64,000 bases of DNA from Sanderia malayensis (taxonomy: Eukaryota > Cnidaria > Scyphozoa > Semaeostomeae > Pelagiidae), in NCBI GenBank assembly GCA_013076295.1, contig RQOL01000718.1, positions 1,736,001 to 1,800,000 on the forward strand, in the 5' to 3' direction. The notes below the pieces were generated by a model. It made no database searches. It saw nothing but the letters and a program-made list of their open reading frames with translations, and had not been told where the DNA came from. The position numbers and the translations under genes are program-made. Positions 1 to 13,367 of this stretch are shown piece by piece (position 1 is the stretch's first letter; every line of letters starts with the position of its first letter).

Positions 1-415
1 GCTTTTCCCCTGCAAATTTTATGCAGATTTTATGTACAATTTCCCTCTTCTGTGTTATCGTTCTTGAATCACATCACAGCGCTGCTGACATCGCTGGTTG
101 GCTTAGAATAACTCCCTCGCCCCCTGTCCCGCTTATCGATCCTCGCTCCTATGTTTGCATGCAAACGAGATTCATATCATTTCTATGAGGGTGATATGAA
201 TTATCTTGCTATTTTTGGTGAAAAAGTTCGCGACGCAAAATCTTCAGGTTTTTAGCAAAATCTCCAGGTTTTAATAAAGAAAAATTTTAAATATCCAGGT
301 TTTTAAGCTTGGGAGGTTGGCAGGTCTGGAATTTAGTTGTTTTGAGTGAATACATTTCGAGTAGTAGAAGGGACAGTTAGGATATTTTTGTTGTTGAAGA
401 GTTATGTTTTAATAC

Positions 416-1913
416 CCAGGATGTTCATTTTCCTCCTTTTGCAAAACTTCCAGCAATTCTTCAGCTTTAAGGAGCAGCCTTGCAGACTTGTTTTCATGGT
501 CCAAGTAGATCAAACTGTATTCAATCTGCAAAAAGAAAAACATTCAGTGGCATAACAAACTTCTCAAGATAACACGAGCTTGGTTTTTACAAGCAAGAAA
601 GCAATATTCATTTGCTAACACAGGCAGAGGGTTTGGGCAGCTATGCAGCTAATGTGGACCTGCAGCTTGGTATGGAATTTGATCAATTCTGCCAGAACAG
701 GAAGGAAGGAGCAGATATAATGAACAGGCTTTTCTTAAGCATGAGCCGTTGGGCCAATTTGGTCATGAAGCAAGCATGAGCCAAAAAAACCCAGTCCTCT
801 CCAGGACCTTTTTAGCATGGCCACTGAGGGAGCCTTGGCCCCCCAGTCCCCTTGGTGCCCCCTTGGGGACTGGGGAGCCAACTTTAAATTTGTAAAAAAA
901 TTTTTTCAATTCAAGTTGTTTGTTGTGCTCTATTATTTAAGGAAATACGAAACTCTGCAGGCGATACAGGTCCTTTTTGAATTTTGCCCCGCCCCCCACT
1001 GAAAATTCCGTAAAAAGGTCCTCGTCCTGTGGCCTAGTGGTGGGTGGGAGCGAACGCCCAAAGAAAAGGTTAAAAATAAAAAAGTTCGCTGAAATTGCAT
1101 TCTCGGTTATCTTGAACAGTATAATATTACATCTTGCAATGCAATCGAAGCTCAAAGAAGCCTGGAGGGCAGGGCAATACGGAGTGTGTAAACCTTAGTA
1201 AGAATGACTCAGCAAAATTGCCATTGCACTAAAGTATCATAATCCAGGCATAGAAATTTCTAGAACATTCGAACTGATTAATATGCGACCTGTAATTCTA
1301 AAGCTTTTGATAACCAACTTACATAACATCCCAATATCAAATGTTTTGTTTACGCTTACAGTAGGAGGGGAGAATTACAACACAAAACTACACAACCAGT
1401 AAAAACATTTACATAACAAAAGGAGGGTATTCCACACAGTTGTCATCGATAAAGTTTACATCGGAAAAACATACGACAAATTAAACGTAACATGGCTTTC
1501 TGCTCGTAATTTAGTACGGCATTTTCAAAATGGCATTTTTACCAACAAACTATATCTAATTAAGATATTCTAAACCAAACGCTGGTGGAATGACCTACTT
1601 TTGGTCGAGAGTATTTTAATTGTTTTGGTCCGGAGTTATTCAAATTCCCCGTCTATATGTCTGATTTGGTTTGTTTTGATCCGAAGTACTGAGGCACTCT
1701 CCCTCTTTCTTGTAGCAGCACAGAAAAGCAAAAGCAATAATGAATGATAAATTAATTACAAACCTCGTCTCCCCATTTCAAAACATCGTTAGTCCGGCTC
1801 TTTATCTTGTGGTACTGGTGTATGAACTGCAGTATTCCATTCTTCTTAACATGAGCGGCCCATTTCTTAGTTTCTTCCCAGGTTAAAGGTGTTCCAACAC
1901 TAAGCAGGCCCAT
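416..1913 (-). CDS. GCLC: Glutamate-cysteine ligase catalytic subunit, copy A (5' part only)
   Basis: This enzyme makes gamma-glutamylcysteine from glutamate, cysteine and ATP, the first and rate-limiting step of glutathione synthesis, in the cytosol, usually with the modifier subunit GCLM. Two coding exons are visible: 1764-1913 (50 codons, starting MGLLSVGTPLTWEETKKW and ending LKWGDE) and 416-525 (110 nt, starting IEYSLIYLDHENK). Both match the N-terminus of animal GCLC, including the KWGDE motif. Donor GAG|GT at 1764, acceptor TGCAG at 526 and donor GG|GT at 416 are all present. The remaining exons lie left of the window. The ATG at 1913 is chosen because MGLLS is the conserved family start. 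Exon 2 has the same length and phase as in copy B (10709-10818), so the two genes are tandem paralogues. Identity is very secure; whether the copy is intact cannot be judged. Confidence 0.93.
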
Positions 1914-4900
1914 TTCTCGCACTGCTGTATTTGCTTAGTCAATTTATAATCCTTTCCGCGCGACTTTCCTTCGAAATTTCCAATAAAAAATCGATTCTCG
2001 AGAAGTAATAATCAGTCAACCAAAGATAAATAACAAGAAGTAGAAGAAAAGATGATGTTCTTCCACCCGACCGCGTGACTTCGCAAAGAGAATGACCTAA
2101 TCAGGTCATGTTCGAATGGAGGCCACATTAAATATTCATTGTTTTGCTCCTGCGCAGTGATGCTCAATCGTGTCGGTGAGACAGTATATGGTTACCTGCA
2201 TTGTTTTAGCTTAGCAACTAGCGTGCATTGTATCGTCTAGCTTTAGGAGACAAAATCTTTGTTGATGATATGAAAAAAACCTGCACACATGAATTGATAC
2301 TGTGTGAGCGCATGCGCAATATAGATGGCTCTTCAAACAGCTGTTGTATTTTATCTGAATGCCTATTGTAAGCATAAGCAAGGCAGCTGGTGTACTTACA
2401 AATTGATGTTTCTTTCACGTGTCACATGATTGTTAGAAGCCTTCTTTTTACTTCATGGGTATAAGATTCATGGTAGAAAACATAGAGAAAGGGAGCAAAG
2501 AATGCAAAACAAAGCAATGCCAACCTTTTCAAACATTTTCTCTAAATTCAATCAACCTTACAATCATAAAAAGCAAATTCTTTACAATTCAAACAAAATT
2601 ATAGTTTACAGTACAAGAAAAGCAAAATAAATGAATAAGTGCGGTTAACATAATAAGTGAATAACTAGGGTTAACATAATTAATTAATAATAAAGGAAAC
2701 ATCAAAAATTTAAACAAGAAGTGTATACATTTATGTCTTACATCATATGTGCCAATAATAACAAGATCTTAATAATGAATAAATGTGCTTAAATACAAGA
2801 TACAATAAATGATAAGATTAGATTAAAAGAATTTTATGTTAAATTTCCAGGCATCAAACGTCGGGAATAGACTCGCTTTGCTGGAAATAGGAGCAAGTCT
2901 AGTCCTGGGCTGGCTCAATTTCTAGAAGCAGTCGTCATAACGAGGCTTAACAGTCAAGTCGAAACGAGACTGCATCCTGAAAAGCCGACGGCCTCAAACA
3001 ATTTTTGCGCTGCCCGACAGGACGAATGATGGATGTCTTCTATAGACTAGAAACAATGTTGCAAGCTATGTTCGGGTTGCATGCAGTATTGCAAGCAAAG
3101 CTGGCATGCAAATGCTTCTGCGCAGTATGATAAATAACTGCGGATCTCAACGGTTTCATATAAAGAGGGTGACATGGGGGAAACTGCACAAACAACTGCG
3201 GAAAGTCTTGCCTGATCCCCCTGTCCCTGCCTCCAAAGAAACACAGCTATAGCAACATCGCTTCTGGCTATAGTGGCCACGAATGAGACCAATAATAAAG
3301 GTATGTTGGAAGAGCATCAAGGCTGCGTATTTTTGAAGCATTAGAGCTTTGGAACGTTGGAACACAACTTCAAGATGCGATGCCTAAAGGCATACTAGCT
3401 TGGGTTGAAACACAGACAGCCTTGGTTGCTCTTTAACATACCTTACAAAATATGCAATGCTTTCATGTGACAGATACTTAGCTAAACATGTATAAGGTTT
3501 CGACTTCATGCTCACACTTGGCAAGCCAGGGAGTTACACAATATAACAGAGGGTGGTTTTATTTGGAATGACAGAATGCTCATTGAGAATGTCTTAATTG
3601 TGTACATTTAATTAAGTGTGCATTTTGGAAATGGACACTTGTACGTTAAGGAATTGGTATCAAGAGGGGAATTCGAATTTCAGTTTCAGAATATCAATCT
3701 GTCACATGTGCAAAGCATTGCCTATTTTGTTTCAGAAAAAGATCTAGAAAAACTGATCGCAAAATAAAGTGGGTTTCTACAGGAGAAGTTATAATTATAA
3801 TATGTTCTGCAGCTAAAGCAGTTATTTGCATTGTATTTAGTCAAGTTAACCAGAGAAGAAGGAGCAAAATGGCGCCAAATCAGGTCTCAATATAAAGCAG
3901 GCAAGCAATGATGCACTGCTTGTGAGAATAAAAAGCTATGCCAGACTAGCAGCAAAGCTTATTTCTAAATAATGATGGTTAATGATGACGATTATTGCAT
4001 CTTGCCCCCTTCTCTGGTCGATAAATTTACTAAACAATATGTTGTGTAATTTACACGCTGTATTCATTTACGTAACGGGTAGCTATTGCAGCAATGGCTG
4101 ATGATGGCTAGTAAAGATTCGGGCATGGTGTGGTTTCTTAGAAATTGTAATCGATACCGATGCATCCAGATGCTTTTGCGTGGCTGTAAGGTTTTTTGCT
4201 TGGGGATAGTCATATCTGGGACAGTATTTATGGTGGAAAATTGAAACTGTTTAAGGGAAACAAGGGTACTTTGAATTTGCATCTGGAAGCATTGGTGCAC
4301 TGTTAAGTTCGTGGAGGCATCTTGGTTATTAATGGATTCTTATTGGATATATACATAACGTATAAATATGCAAATATGTACAAGTAATCATTACTCAATA
4401 GGCTGTATACAACTATATACTGATTTGATTGAATCTATAAAAGATCATGAACAAAAGAAGCAATACAATTTTGGCTTTGATGTGAAATTACCCCGGTAAA
4501 CAGGAAACTGTGACAAGAAATCACTTCACTTTCTTATCATTTATCACTTTGCAATACTCGCAACTGTTACAGTGCAAGTAACTATGACAAAGTAATCACA
4601 AGGTCGATACAGTGTTTATGCTTTTTGATTTCGAACACTGTGTTTCTTATGCTGTTGACGTGTAAGTATAAGATAACAGTCAAGCATGAACAGACTGCAA
4701 CCCAATTATAGTCATTAACTTGCTTAAATTTCAAAACAACAGTTTGCCCGTTTACTGAGAGAAATATTCACATCAAAGTCATGGATTTGTCACGTGACGT
4801 AACATAAAAATGTAAAAATATTAAAGTAGCTACTCACATATTCTGTTCAAAATTCCCCACTCTCTTTATTCTGTATTTTGTATTTTCTTCTCATTCGGTT
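1914..4900. other. Intergenic region between the two GCLC genes
   Basis: About 3 kb of AT-rich DNA. Apart from the antioxidant-response-like site at 2075 it holds only short open frames without recognisable similarity. No tRNA, transposon terminus or conserved exon was recognised. It contains the copy A promoter and the 3' flank of copy B. Confidence 0.5.
2075..2085 (+). promoter_or_regulatory. Antioxidant response element-like site upstream of GCLC copy A
   Basis: GTGACTTCGCA fits the antioxidant/electrophile response core RTGACnnnGCR bound by CNC-bZIP/small Maf dimers. It lies about 160 nt upstream of the copy A start codon. Vertebrate GCLC is a classic Nrf2 target, so the position is meaningful. 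The outer TMA flank of the extended consensus is absent, and an 11-bp match can arise by chance. No perfect match was seen just upstream of copy B. Confidence 0.4.
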
Positions 4901-7900
4901 TTAACATTGCGTGCCAATTTTCCCGCTGATTTTACTGAGCTTCCAGATCTTCGTGAATTCGTCCATTTCCTCCTGAATTCTCTTGCACCCGTCTGGAACA
5001 TAGCAGCTCGTTTTGCTTATCGGTGCCCCGAACAATTCTGGACAGGCCATCTCACCGCTAGTTATCCTCGACACTTCATTAGTCAGGTCGTACACAATCT
5101 CATTTGACACGACTGAGTCAAACTCGTACGCTGGATGACTTCGGATTTTCGATCGAATCCAACCGGCTGTTGTCATGAGAGAGCCTAAATGTGACGAGAA
5201 ATACTTATACCGTATTTCCTCGATTAAACGTTTATTAATCTCGGCACTTTTTGGGGGGCGCATAATCGAGGGGGGCCATTATTCGAGGGGGGGCGTTTAT
5301 TAGAAAGTACAAGATCGCAGGCTCTGTCATTGGGTCCAGAAAAAGAGAAAATGGTTTAGTTGAGCCTTGTTTTATCGAGCAGCAACGTAGAAAATGAAAG
5401 TCGCCATGGTTTTGCACAAAGAGGGGGCGTTTAATCGAGGGGGCGTTTATTGCAAAAGTTGGCAGCATAAGGGGGCGTTTATTCGAGGGGGCTTTTAATC
5501 GAGGGGGGCGTTTAATCGAGGAAATACGGTATCAATACTGAAATACGGTCCTGTTGGGTGTTGGCTAGGGTATGTACGACAATAATTTGACACTTGAACT
5601 ATGACCTGGTTTCAAAAATGCGACTTTTGATTTCTGACCTCCAAGTATAAAGCACCATTGGAAATAAACAAATTCAATATAGTAGTCTGTGCTGATCTGA
5701 GAACATTATAGTATATATCCACACTTTGTCCCTTGGGTAACAGTATGACCCTCTTGGACTTTGACCTGGATGCAGAGAAACCAGGTCAAAGTCCAAGTAG
5801 TGGCAATAAATCTCTGACCTTTACGTTAAATATACTGACCTGATGCTCTGCCAGATATGAGTCTCAAATACTGGCTGATGGTGCATCGAGTGTCGATATC
5901 AACGTCAATGTGATCCATGTAGGAATTGATCAACGGGATCAAACCAGGAAACTCATCCTCCTGGTTAGAGATAGATAAAGAAAGCATACAGTCATTCAGT
6001 AATGCTAATAACAATAGCAATAGCAATAATTTAGCAATAATAACAAACGAATTGGTTGGTATATAAAGCATCTACCCCCTGGAGAATGGTCAAACTGGGA
6101 AGCTTATCTCTTACTAAGGACAATAATCAGGGGGTGAAAATGACCTGATTTGCTACCTTTCCATTGATGATTGTATCAATTGACATCTTCTCGTATTCTC
6201 CATTTCCACAATCATTGAAGTTCTCATCAAAGCCTGCGTGACAAAGAAGGGTCCAAATAGATATCTATTGATGCGTTATTTAGTGAGTCTTGGTTTCAAG
6301 AGACAAATAAGAAAACAGAAATTAGAAATTGAATGGTTGTTAAGTGGCTCTTACAGTGGCTCTTACGATTGTAAATTAAGTGGCTCTAACGATTGTAAAT
6401 GGAGTGGCATTTAAGATTGAAAATTAAGTGGCTTTTAAGATTGTAAATCAAGTGGCTTTTAAGATTGTAAATTAGGCGGCTTTTAAGATTGTTAGTTTGC
6501 ATCTGAAAGACTCACATTTCTGGATGTCTTTTCTGAAATGAAACATTCCTGTTCGTGCGGCATCACGTTTGTTAGCAGTCTCCATGTTCTCTTCCATCTA
6601 AAAGAGAGAAACCAGTGCTATATTACCAAACCAAGTCATTAAGCCATTAGACACATGACGAACAGTTTCAAGTACCACCAGAGGCACATTGTACAGTATT
6701 ATATTAATTAAAAATCACTATGTGTTGCACTGACCTTACTGATAGGCACAAGCATGTTGAGGTTGAATGATAAGATCACTCTCGTCATTAATACAATAAA
6801 GACTGTGTAGGCTGCATTTTCAAAGTCAGTCAGCTGAACCTGTAAGGGACAAGAGTTGAATGGAGCATGATATAGATGTCATCAAAACAGAACACGTGCA
6901 AGACTAAAAAACGTTTCAAAATACAATTTGGTTGACCAGAAAAAGTTGTTGTCGAAATAGAGTCATTTAGTCCAGAGTAATTAAGCAAATGTGAATGCAA
7001 GGGTGGAGCTAATTAATTTGATGCAACTATTGTCGGAGCATAGCCATGTTGAAGATACCTAAAGGGCTGCTTGAAGTTGTAGATGTAAAAGAGGTATCAA
7101 CATGAAACGATTAAGTCGAGGAAAGCTGTTATCTCACCTCCATTGGTCTGAATTCGACTCTCCAGCCCATGTCAGTGCCTGGTGGAGGTGGCTTGAATCT
7201 GATCGTCTGCCAGCAAGTGGATTGGAGGTTCTGTAACCATAGAAACGATGGATTAATGCGACGATTGATAACACAAAATTGCATGAAAGCAAAGTAGAGT
7301 AGGCAAAGTAGCCTCAAGCAGTTGGATTAAAACAACACAAACATAAATTCATAAAAATCTTTTTACATCAAAGTGCTCCAAGTCATTTTCATCATCAACA
7401 TTCAACTTGTCCAAGAAAAATGAAATTGGATCCCGGATAAAGAAGTGGGCAATGTGTTCTGACAGCTGTCTATCGATGCCTGGAAAACAATTAAATAAGC
7501 AAGTTTAGAATAAGCTTCTTTGTGATATAAACTGCATGATGGATAGACGTCAGTTGACATTGTGTCAGTAAAAGTGGCCGGTTGCCGCAAATCCATGTTT
7601 CTTATGAAAGCAGTGGGGCTTAATAAAGACAGAAACTTCTAAGAAAAGACAGAGATCATTCAAAGGTGCTCCATGTTTTTATTGCTCTACACGACAGAAA
7701 ATGAATACAATATGAATGTGTTCTTGCGACATGGACGAGACTCTTCGCGGGAAGACCAAATGTCCCTCGTCCCTTTTATAGGGGGGAGGGACAAGACGCA
7801 TATAAAGATCTCTCTAGTATTTCTTGGTGCTTTCAAAAAGGTCAAGAAGAAGTACCAGGATAACATAAATGACTATCTATTTACCTGCTTCCATGAGCAT

Positions 7901-10900
7901 ATCAAGGTGTTTCTGTTGATACTGTACAGGGATGTCGTTGTACATAGCTCCTTCTGGTGAAATATACATGTCAATGCAGTCATATCGTGACTTTCTCATT
8001 CTGAATTGGTTCTCTTTCAATGGCTTGAAATATAATGAATGACATCATTAAATATGAATATTTGTGTTTAGCGCAAATAGTCTATTCGCGTCAATCCATC
8101 TATAGCGTTGTTTGAGTACACATCAAGCAATATCAAAGTTTTATCAGTCATTATGTCGTCTGAACATTGTTTTCTTACTTGCAGATGGATAATAAAAAGC
8201 TCAAATATTTATAATGAAAACACATAGCTCAGTCAAATAAACAATACAGAGCTGAGACAATTTAGTACAAGCTCGCAAATTCATTAATGTGATCAGTAAT
8301 TCAAGGGAGATAGTCTGTTGTAATTCAATGCACATGAACACCAGCTATGGTTGTTAACAAACGCCTCCTCTTTCACACGGAAAGACAGTGACTATTGCTT
8401 ATGTATAAAACGCACAGTAACGCCACACAGCGAGCTAAGCTTCAAAATAGTTCAAAAATGGCTCAATTGACTAATCTTGTTGAATTCGCTTTGGCTTACG
8501 CCGGGATTACTTTAGTCTTAATGATGCTATACCGATACTCGTGCACTTCTATGCTATTTGAAGACATAAAGTTAAGGACATATACCTTAAGTCCTCTCTC
8601 TTCCTCAGTTCTGTCGTCACATGAGCCGGAAATGATGTGCCATCGGCAGTCGGTATCGAGGAGGTATCCCTTCGATGCAGGAGTGGCAGCAGAAAGAGCC
8701 AACTACAAAAACAAGTATGCAACATTGATTCATCGTATTACAAGTAATGATACATCCAAAGCCCCACAGACAATTATAAATGTCGGAATAAATAAGCATA
8801 TAAGCAGCAAGCAGTGTAAATGACAGAGAAATAGATAAGAGATAGAGCGACAGAACGCCAGAGAGACAGACAAATAAATAGGCAGCTATATACAAGAAAT
8901 ATAGTATACGACGACATACAAAGGACTTGGTTGAAATAGTCTTACAAATTCTGTCTATGGTGTGCTAGCTGTCGTATGTTCATATATACCTAAGCAATAG
9001 CAATGTTTTCACACACGACAGGCATGACCAAGACAAGCAGACGCACGACAGACAGACGATACAACAGCATACATAATCATAACAAGTGGGGAGGCAGACA
9101 AGTAAGCATACAGACAGACATTCTTGCTTAAGCAAAGAGGAGTATACACAGACACTTACCATGATTGGAGCTATCACAGCAAGTTGATCGTACAAGACTC
9201 TCGCTTCATCAACATTGCAGCCTTGAAAGGTGACTTGTGTGCAGCACATACCCAATCCATTAAGCACGCTGTCCATGTAGACGTGATTTGGCTTGGATTC
9301 TCTGGCAGCTTGACCATCGTAGTCAAGAGGGAACGTCTCAATAAACGGATCCGGGGTATTGACGTCACGGAATACTGCAAAAAAACGTAAGATGGAACAT
9401 TACAGATTGAGGTTTTTTGAAAAATTTATATTTCTAAGTGGGGGTTTTCTTAGAAGATTGCTTTCACCTTAATGTGTCAATGCTTTAGAGATAATAGTCC
9501 CCAGCATCTATTTTCAACTGTTTCATTTGCTACCTTAAGCAACTTAACGTCTATATACGCAGCTTATGGTATTCAAAATGCTAGAGATATGTACGTCATA
9601 AAACTCAGTAGAAAAATAGCGTCTTACTTGGTATGTTTTGAGCTGGTCGTCTGCCCATTCTTTCTCCTGGTTTTCCAGCAAGATTTCTGAAATATTTCAA
9701 TTAATGCTGCATCACTAATACTGTGTACATAGCAGCTACAAGTCAAGTGTAGCATTGTTCCATTGCAGAGTTTAAACGGAGATAACACGCCAATGGAACA
9801 TGCATTACTTACCGGAAACGAGGATGTGCTTGATTGAGAACGAGGTCAGGGAAGTTCATGGATTTCATGATGGGATTTGTCAGCGGATTGCATTCCAGAA
9901 CAGGGAGAGTAAATTTTGGGCAACCAAGTCTGCAATGAAGATTGTGGCATGTCAAAATGAGATGAAAAAAATTCTGTAACAGTTCTATATATTTAGTATA
10001 TTATAAAATGAATAGAGATGAATATTTTGATTTCTTAATACCTTGGAAAACAGGTGAATGTCATGACAATTTCATCTTCTCCAAGAAGGGCTTGGATTTC
10101 CTTGCGTCTGAATGCAAAGTAAAACGTAATTGCACATGCTTTGCACGCGGAACAACAAAAATATGTGTCAATAATTTTCACGTTTTGTTTTTTAAAGTCC
10201 CACAGTAAACCATACAATACATACCTCAGTGCCATATTAGCCTCGACTTTGTTGAAATGTCTCATGCATCCTCCATAGGATAGCCAGGGCTTGCTGCCAA
10301 AAACAAAAATATATTTTATTTATCGTAAAGATATTTTATAGAAAGATACTGCCATAAGGTGTCTTGAGACAAGGCTTTAAGAGACAAGGTCATTAAGAGA
10401 CAAGGCTTTAAGAGACAGATCAGTAAAATAAAAGGCTATAAGAGAGGAAGCGTTAAGGGACAGACAATTCGAAGGAAAAGCCACAAGAGGGAAGACTACA
10501 TAAACACGAGGTTTTGCAAAAATCTGAAGGACTACCAGCACTTACATTCAACCATATACTCAGTCATCTCAACTCGATAGGCTGTCTCTGTCTTACTGCA
10601 AAATAAAAACACAAGGTTGATCACAGTTGCATAGATATCGCGTCTTTTATAGTAGTCCATTGCTATGCAAACCAACGCAGTAGACATGTCGCATTGCATG
10701 CTGCTTACCCAGGGTTGGCATTCTCTTCCTCTTGCAGTGTTGGAAGAATGTCTGAAGATTTTAGCACAAGTTTCACGTCCTTGTTTTTATGGTCAATGCC
10801 AAACATCTGATATTCAACCTAAAATACAAGGGTAGCCATTTAACAAGTTGCTAGTCATGAAATAGTCTTTGCAAAATTTTGTAATATTGCATTGAATTGA

Positions 10901-13367
10901 ATCGCATGGGAAGCAGGGCTTGTGTTCAAGATTGCAGTGTTGACTTGGACTTAACGTAAATATATAAATCTTTCAAAATCCTCATCTGACATCTTGGAAA
11001 TACTTTTCAGATAAATAAGGCAACAGGTATTATGTCGCTTTGGCCAATTAAAGCCTGTTCATATGAGATGAACTAAAACCACCAACCAGGTGGTATAGCT
11101 TACTGAAGTGAGCTCATTCACATGGGCATTTCATGCCACCAAGGTGGGCTAGTCTCGCCTTGAAACGTATCATGGATTAAAAACAAGAAGTTATCATTAC
11201 AAAATATTGGTGGAATGAGCTGGTTTTGTCAATTGTCATAGAGTTTGATCAAGTCAAGGTCAACACTGGAGGTTGTTCAGCGTCTCATTTTCATGACAAG
11301 TTGCAACAGACACAAACACAACAACCAGCCAATCATAAAACAGAGACGCCATCACATGACTGGAGGGAACAATCATTCGACCTAACAAGAGTAAACAAGC
11401 GTGGACTCCGAAATTTCTTATTTTGCTGGAAACAGAATAGAAAACATCTCGGTGAATGCTATTCACCAGACGTTTAATTAATCTACCTCGATAACATAAC
11501 TATACAACAGGTTCTTAATTATCGAGAAGTACATTGCTTGTGGCACACGCATGAATAGAAGCCAGTTTTGTCAATCGAGTTGGGGCACATACGTCATTTC
11601 ACCTGTTACATATAGGATTCATTTCGTAAAATGCGTGCATTTGCCATTTAAATTAATTGCAGGTAAATCCATGTGTAATGCAATTCTATTGATGCTACCA
11701 TCAACGAAGAATCTTGTTAAAAATCCATTGTCAACCAACAAAGCAGACCCCGTAAGTAAGTATGGAGCCTTCCTCTCACAAAAGCGCCTGCGTAGTTATA
11801 TGAATTTCTGTGTCATAAAATAAAAATCGCACAGTTATGTAGCTGTCACCAACGAAATTTAGAAACATTGGCTATGTTGGTAGCTGCGCAATTTTTATTT
11901 TCTGGGTCTGCTTTGTTGGTTGACAATGGGTTTTCAAAACGAATATTTTAAAATCTATGGTAACTCCGTGGTTATAATCTTTCAAAAAGTTGGTTGGAAT
12001 TTTTGATAACGAAACCTTTAAAAAAGCTAGCGATAACAAAATCTTTTGAAGTAAAATAATGGACATTCCTGTCCCACCGTTTGGTTTTTTGGTCAGGTTA
12101 GCTACTTGTACCAAGCCCTATTGCCCTGGGGCTACTGGGATGGCTGAAATATTTTTTAACATTTCCTTCAACTGACGAAAAAAGGCAGTTAACTTTATCC
12201 ACAATTTTTGTTGCACTCTTTTCTTAAAATTTGAATTATATTACTTTATGCTTCTATCATTAAACAAAAGTTCACCATAATTCACCCAATGCGGAATTAA
12301 AAAAAAGCATTTCTGTCTGACCCAATCGAACCCCGTGAAATACAGGCTGTGAAAAAAATAGTGCATATGGATATCGATCAATTCACATGGAAGTACTTGA
12401 TCAGTCGCAGCAATTCAGCATGCTATCGCAAGCCTGCAGGGAAATACAGTCGAATCTTGCTATATCGAACTCGGTTATCTCCAACAACTCGCTATCTCAA
12501 ACAGATTCCCATTTTCCCCCGTTCTCCATTTTGGCGAATTTAGTTCGGATATCTCGAACTCCCGTTATGTCGAACAAATTTTCATTTCCCCTGCGAGTTC
12601 GATATAGCCAGAGTCGACTCTACATCCAACCGGATGACTCTAACTCCAATTAGCAAGTGGATGGCTGAGCACACTTCCATTCTGCCGCATTCCAATATTC
12701 AAAGAAACGAAAATTTTATGATATAAGTGGCAATTTAGACCATTTTATTACAATTGTAAAATGCAATCAAAGCTATAATGCCACGTTCATCAAACGGTGA
12801 TAAAATAAATAACGGTAAAGACCAAATTCCTCAACAAGAACCCAATTTTCACTAAATCACTTCCATCGTCTTTGTTTTGATATAATTTCCTTAATATTGC
12901 TCTGACATTTCGTTTACTAAGTTCGCCATGAGACCTCTACCTTCTTATACTAAGCATTTAAAATCCAAACAAATCAAATTGCTTTATATATTATAATATT
13001 GAGAATTGGCTTGATGAAGGAAATCCCCGCGAGCTTATTTGCTTCTAATATTTTTCTAGCTATTATTTTGCTACGGCAAAATTTTGCGATTAATATGTTG
13101 CTACCATCTCTATACTAACATACTGATTTTGCGAAAACATTTTCACGGAAAATCCACTACTAATCTAGTTCTGTGTGTTGTTATGAACAAGAGCTTTCGC
13201 TTACTACACCTCACCTCGTCTCCCCATTTGAGGGTATCATACTTTCGCTTGATGACTCTCTTGTAATTGTTGATGAACTGTATAAGGCCATGCTCTCTGA
13301 TGTGATCCGCATACTTTTTGATCTCTTCAAATGTCAGGTTCTCTCCGCTGAAAGTAAGCAAACCCAT
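4901..13367 (-). CDS. GCLC: Glutamate-cysteine ligase catalytic subunit, copy B (17 exons, one apparent frameshift)
   Basis: Same enzyme as copy A. Exons in transcript order: 13215-13367, 10709-10818, 10546-10595, 10225-10293, 10042-10107, 9813-9929, 9628-9686, 9160-9374, 8586-8702, 7885-8023, 7367-7479, 7138-7230, 6735-6839, 6516-6597, 6157-6233, 5840-5960, 4901-5184. They encode about 656 residues, close to the ~637 of vertebrates. Conserved blocks include [53 protein letters not shown] and [14 protein letters not shown]. The start MGLLT matches copy A. Splice phases agree throughout except exon 10225-10293. There, one base is missing between Pro and Tyr of the expected PGxPYGG motif, which creates an immediate TGA. 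It is either a recent pseudogene lesion or a base-call error. Introns carry a MITE (5208-5531) and a short tandem repeat (6340-6490). Confidence 0.92.
5208..5531. mobile_element. MITE with 23-bp perfect terminal inverted repeats (family 1)
   Basis: The element begins TACCGTATTTCCTCGATTAA and ends with the exact reverse complement of its first 23 bases. The interior repeats GGGGGCGTTTATTCGAG-like words and has no coding capacity. It sits in the last intron of GCLC copy B. Related elements with the same outer bases lie at 46357-46631 and 54546-54677. Confidence 0.8.
6340..6490. repeat. Short tandem repeat, unit about 25 bp
   Basis: About six degenerate copies of AAGTGGCTTTTAAGATTGTA-type units lie in an intron of GCLC copy B, just downstream of the exon at 6516-6597 in transcript order. 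No function is apparent. Confidence 0.7.
10345..10465. repeat. Degenerate short tandem repeat in GCLC copy B intron
   Basis: Several diverged copies of TTAAGAGACAAGGC-type words occur in the intron between the exons at 10546-10595 and 10225-10293. It looks like simple intronic repeat expansion. Confidence 0.45.
12445..12622. mobile_element. MITE-like element with terminal inverted repeats (family 2)
   Basis: It starts TACAGTCGAATCTTGCTATA and ends TAGCCAGAGTCGACTCTA, and about 27 bases at each end are complementary with few mismatches. TA-bounded ends suggest mobilisation by a Tc1/mariner-type transposase. It is non-coding and lies in the first intron of GCLC copy B. Confidence 0.65.

Noticed and set aside
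8395..8823. 142-codon plus-strand open frame
   Set aside because: It overlaps a confirmed GCLC copy B exon (8586-8702) on the opposite strand and is its shadow.
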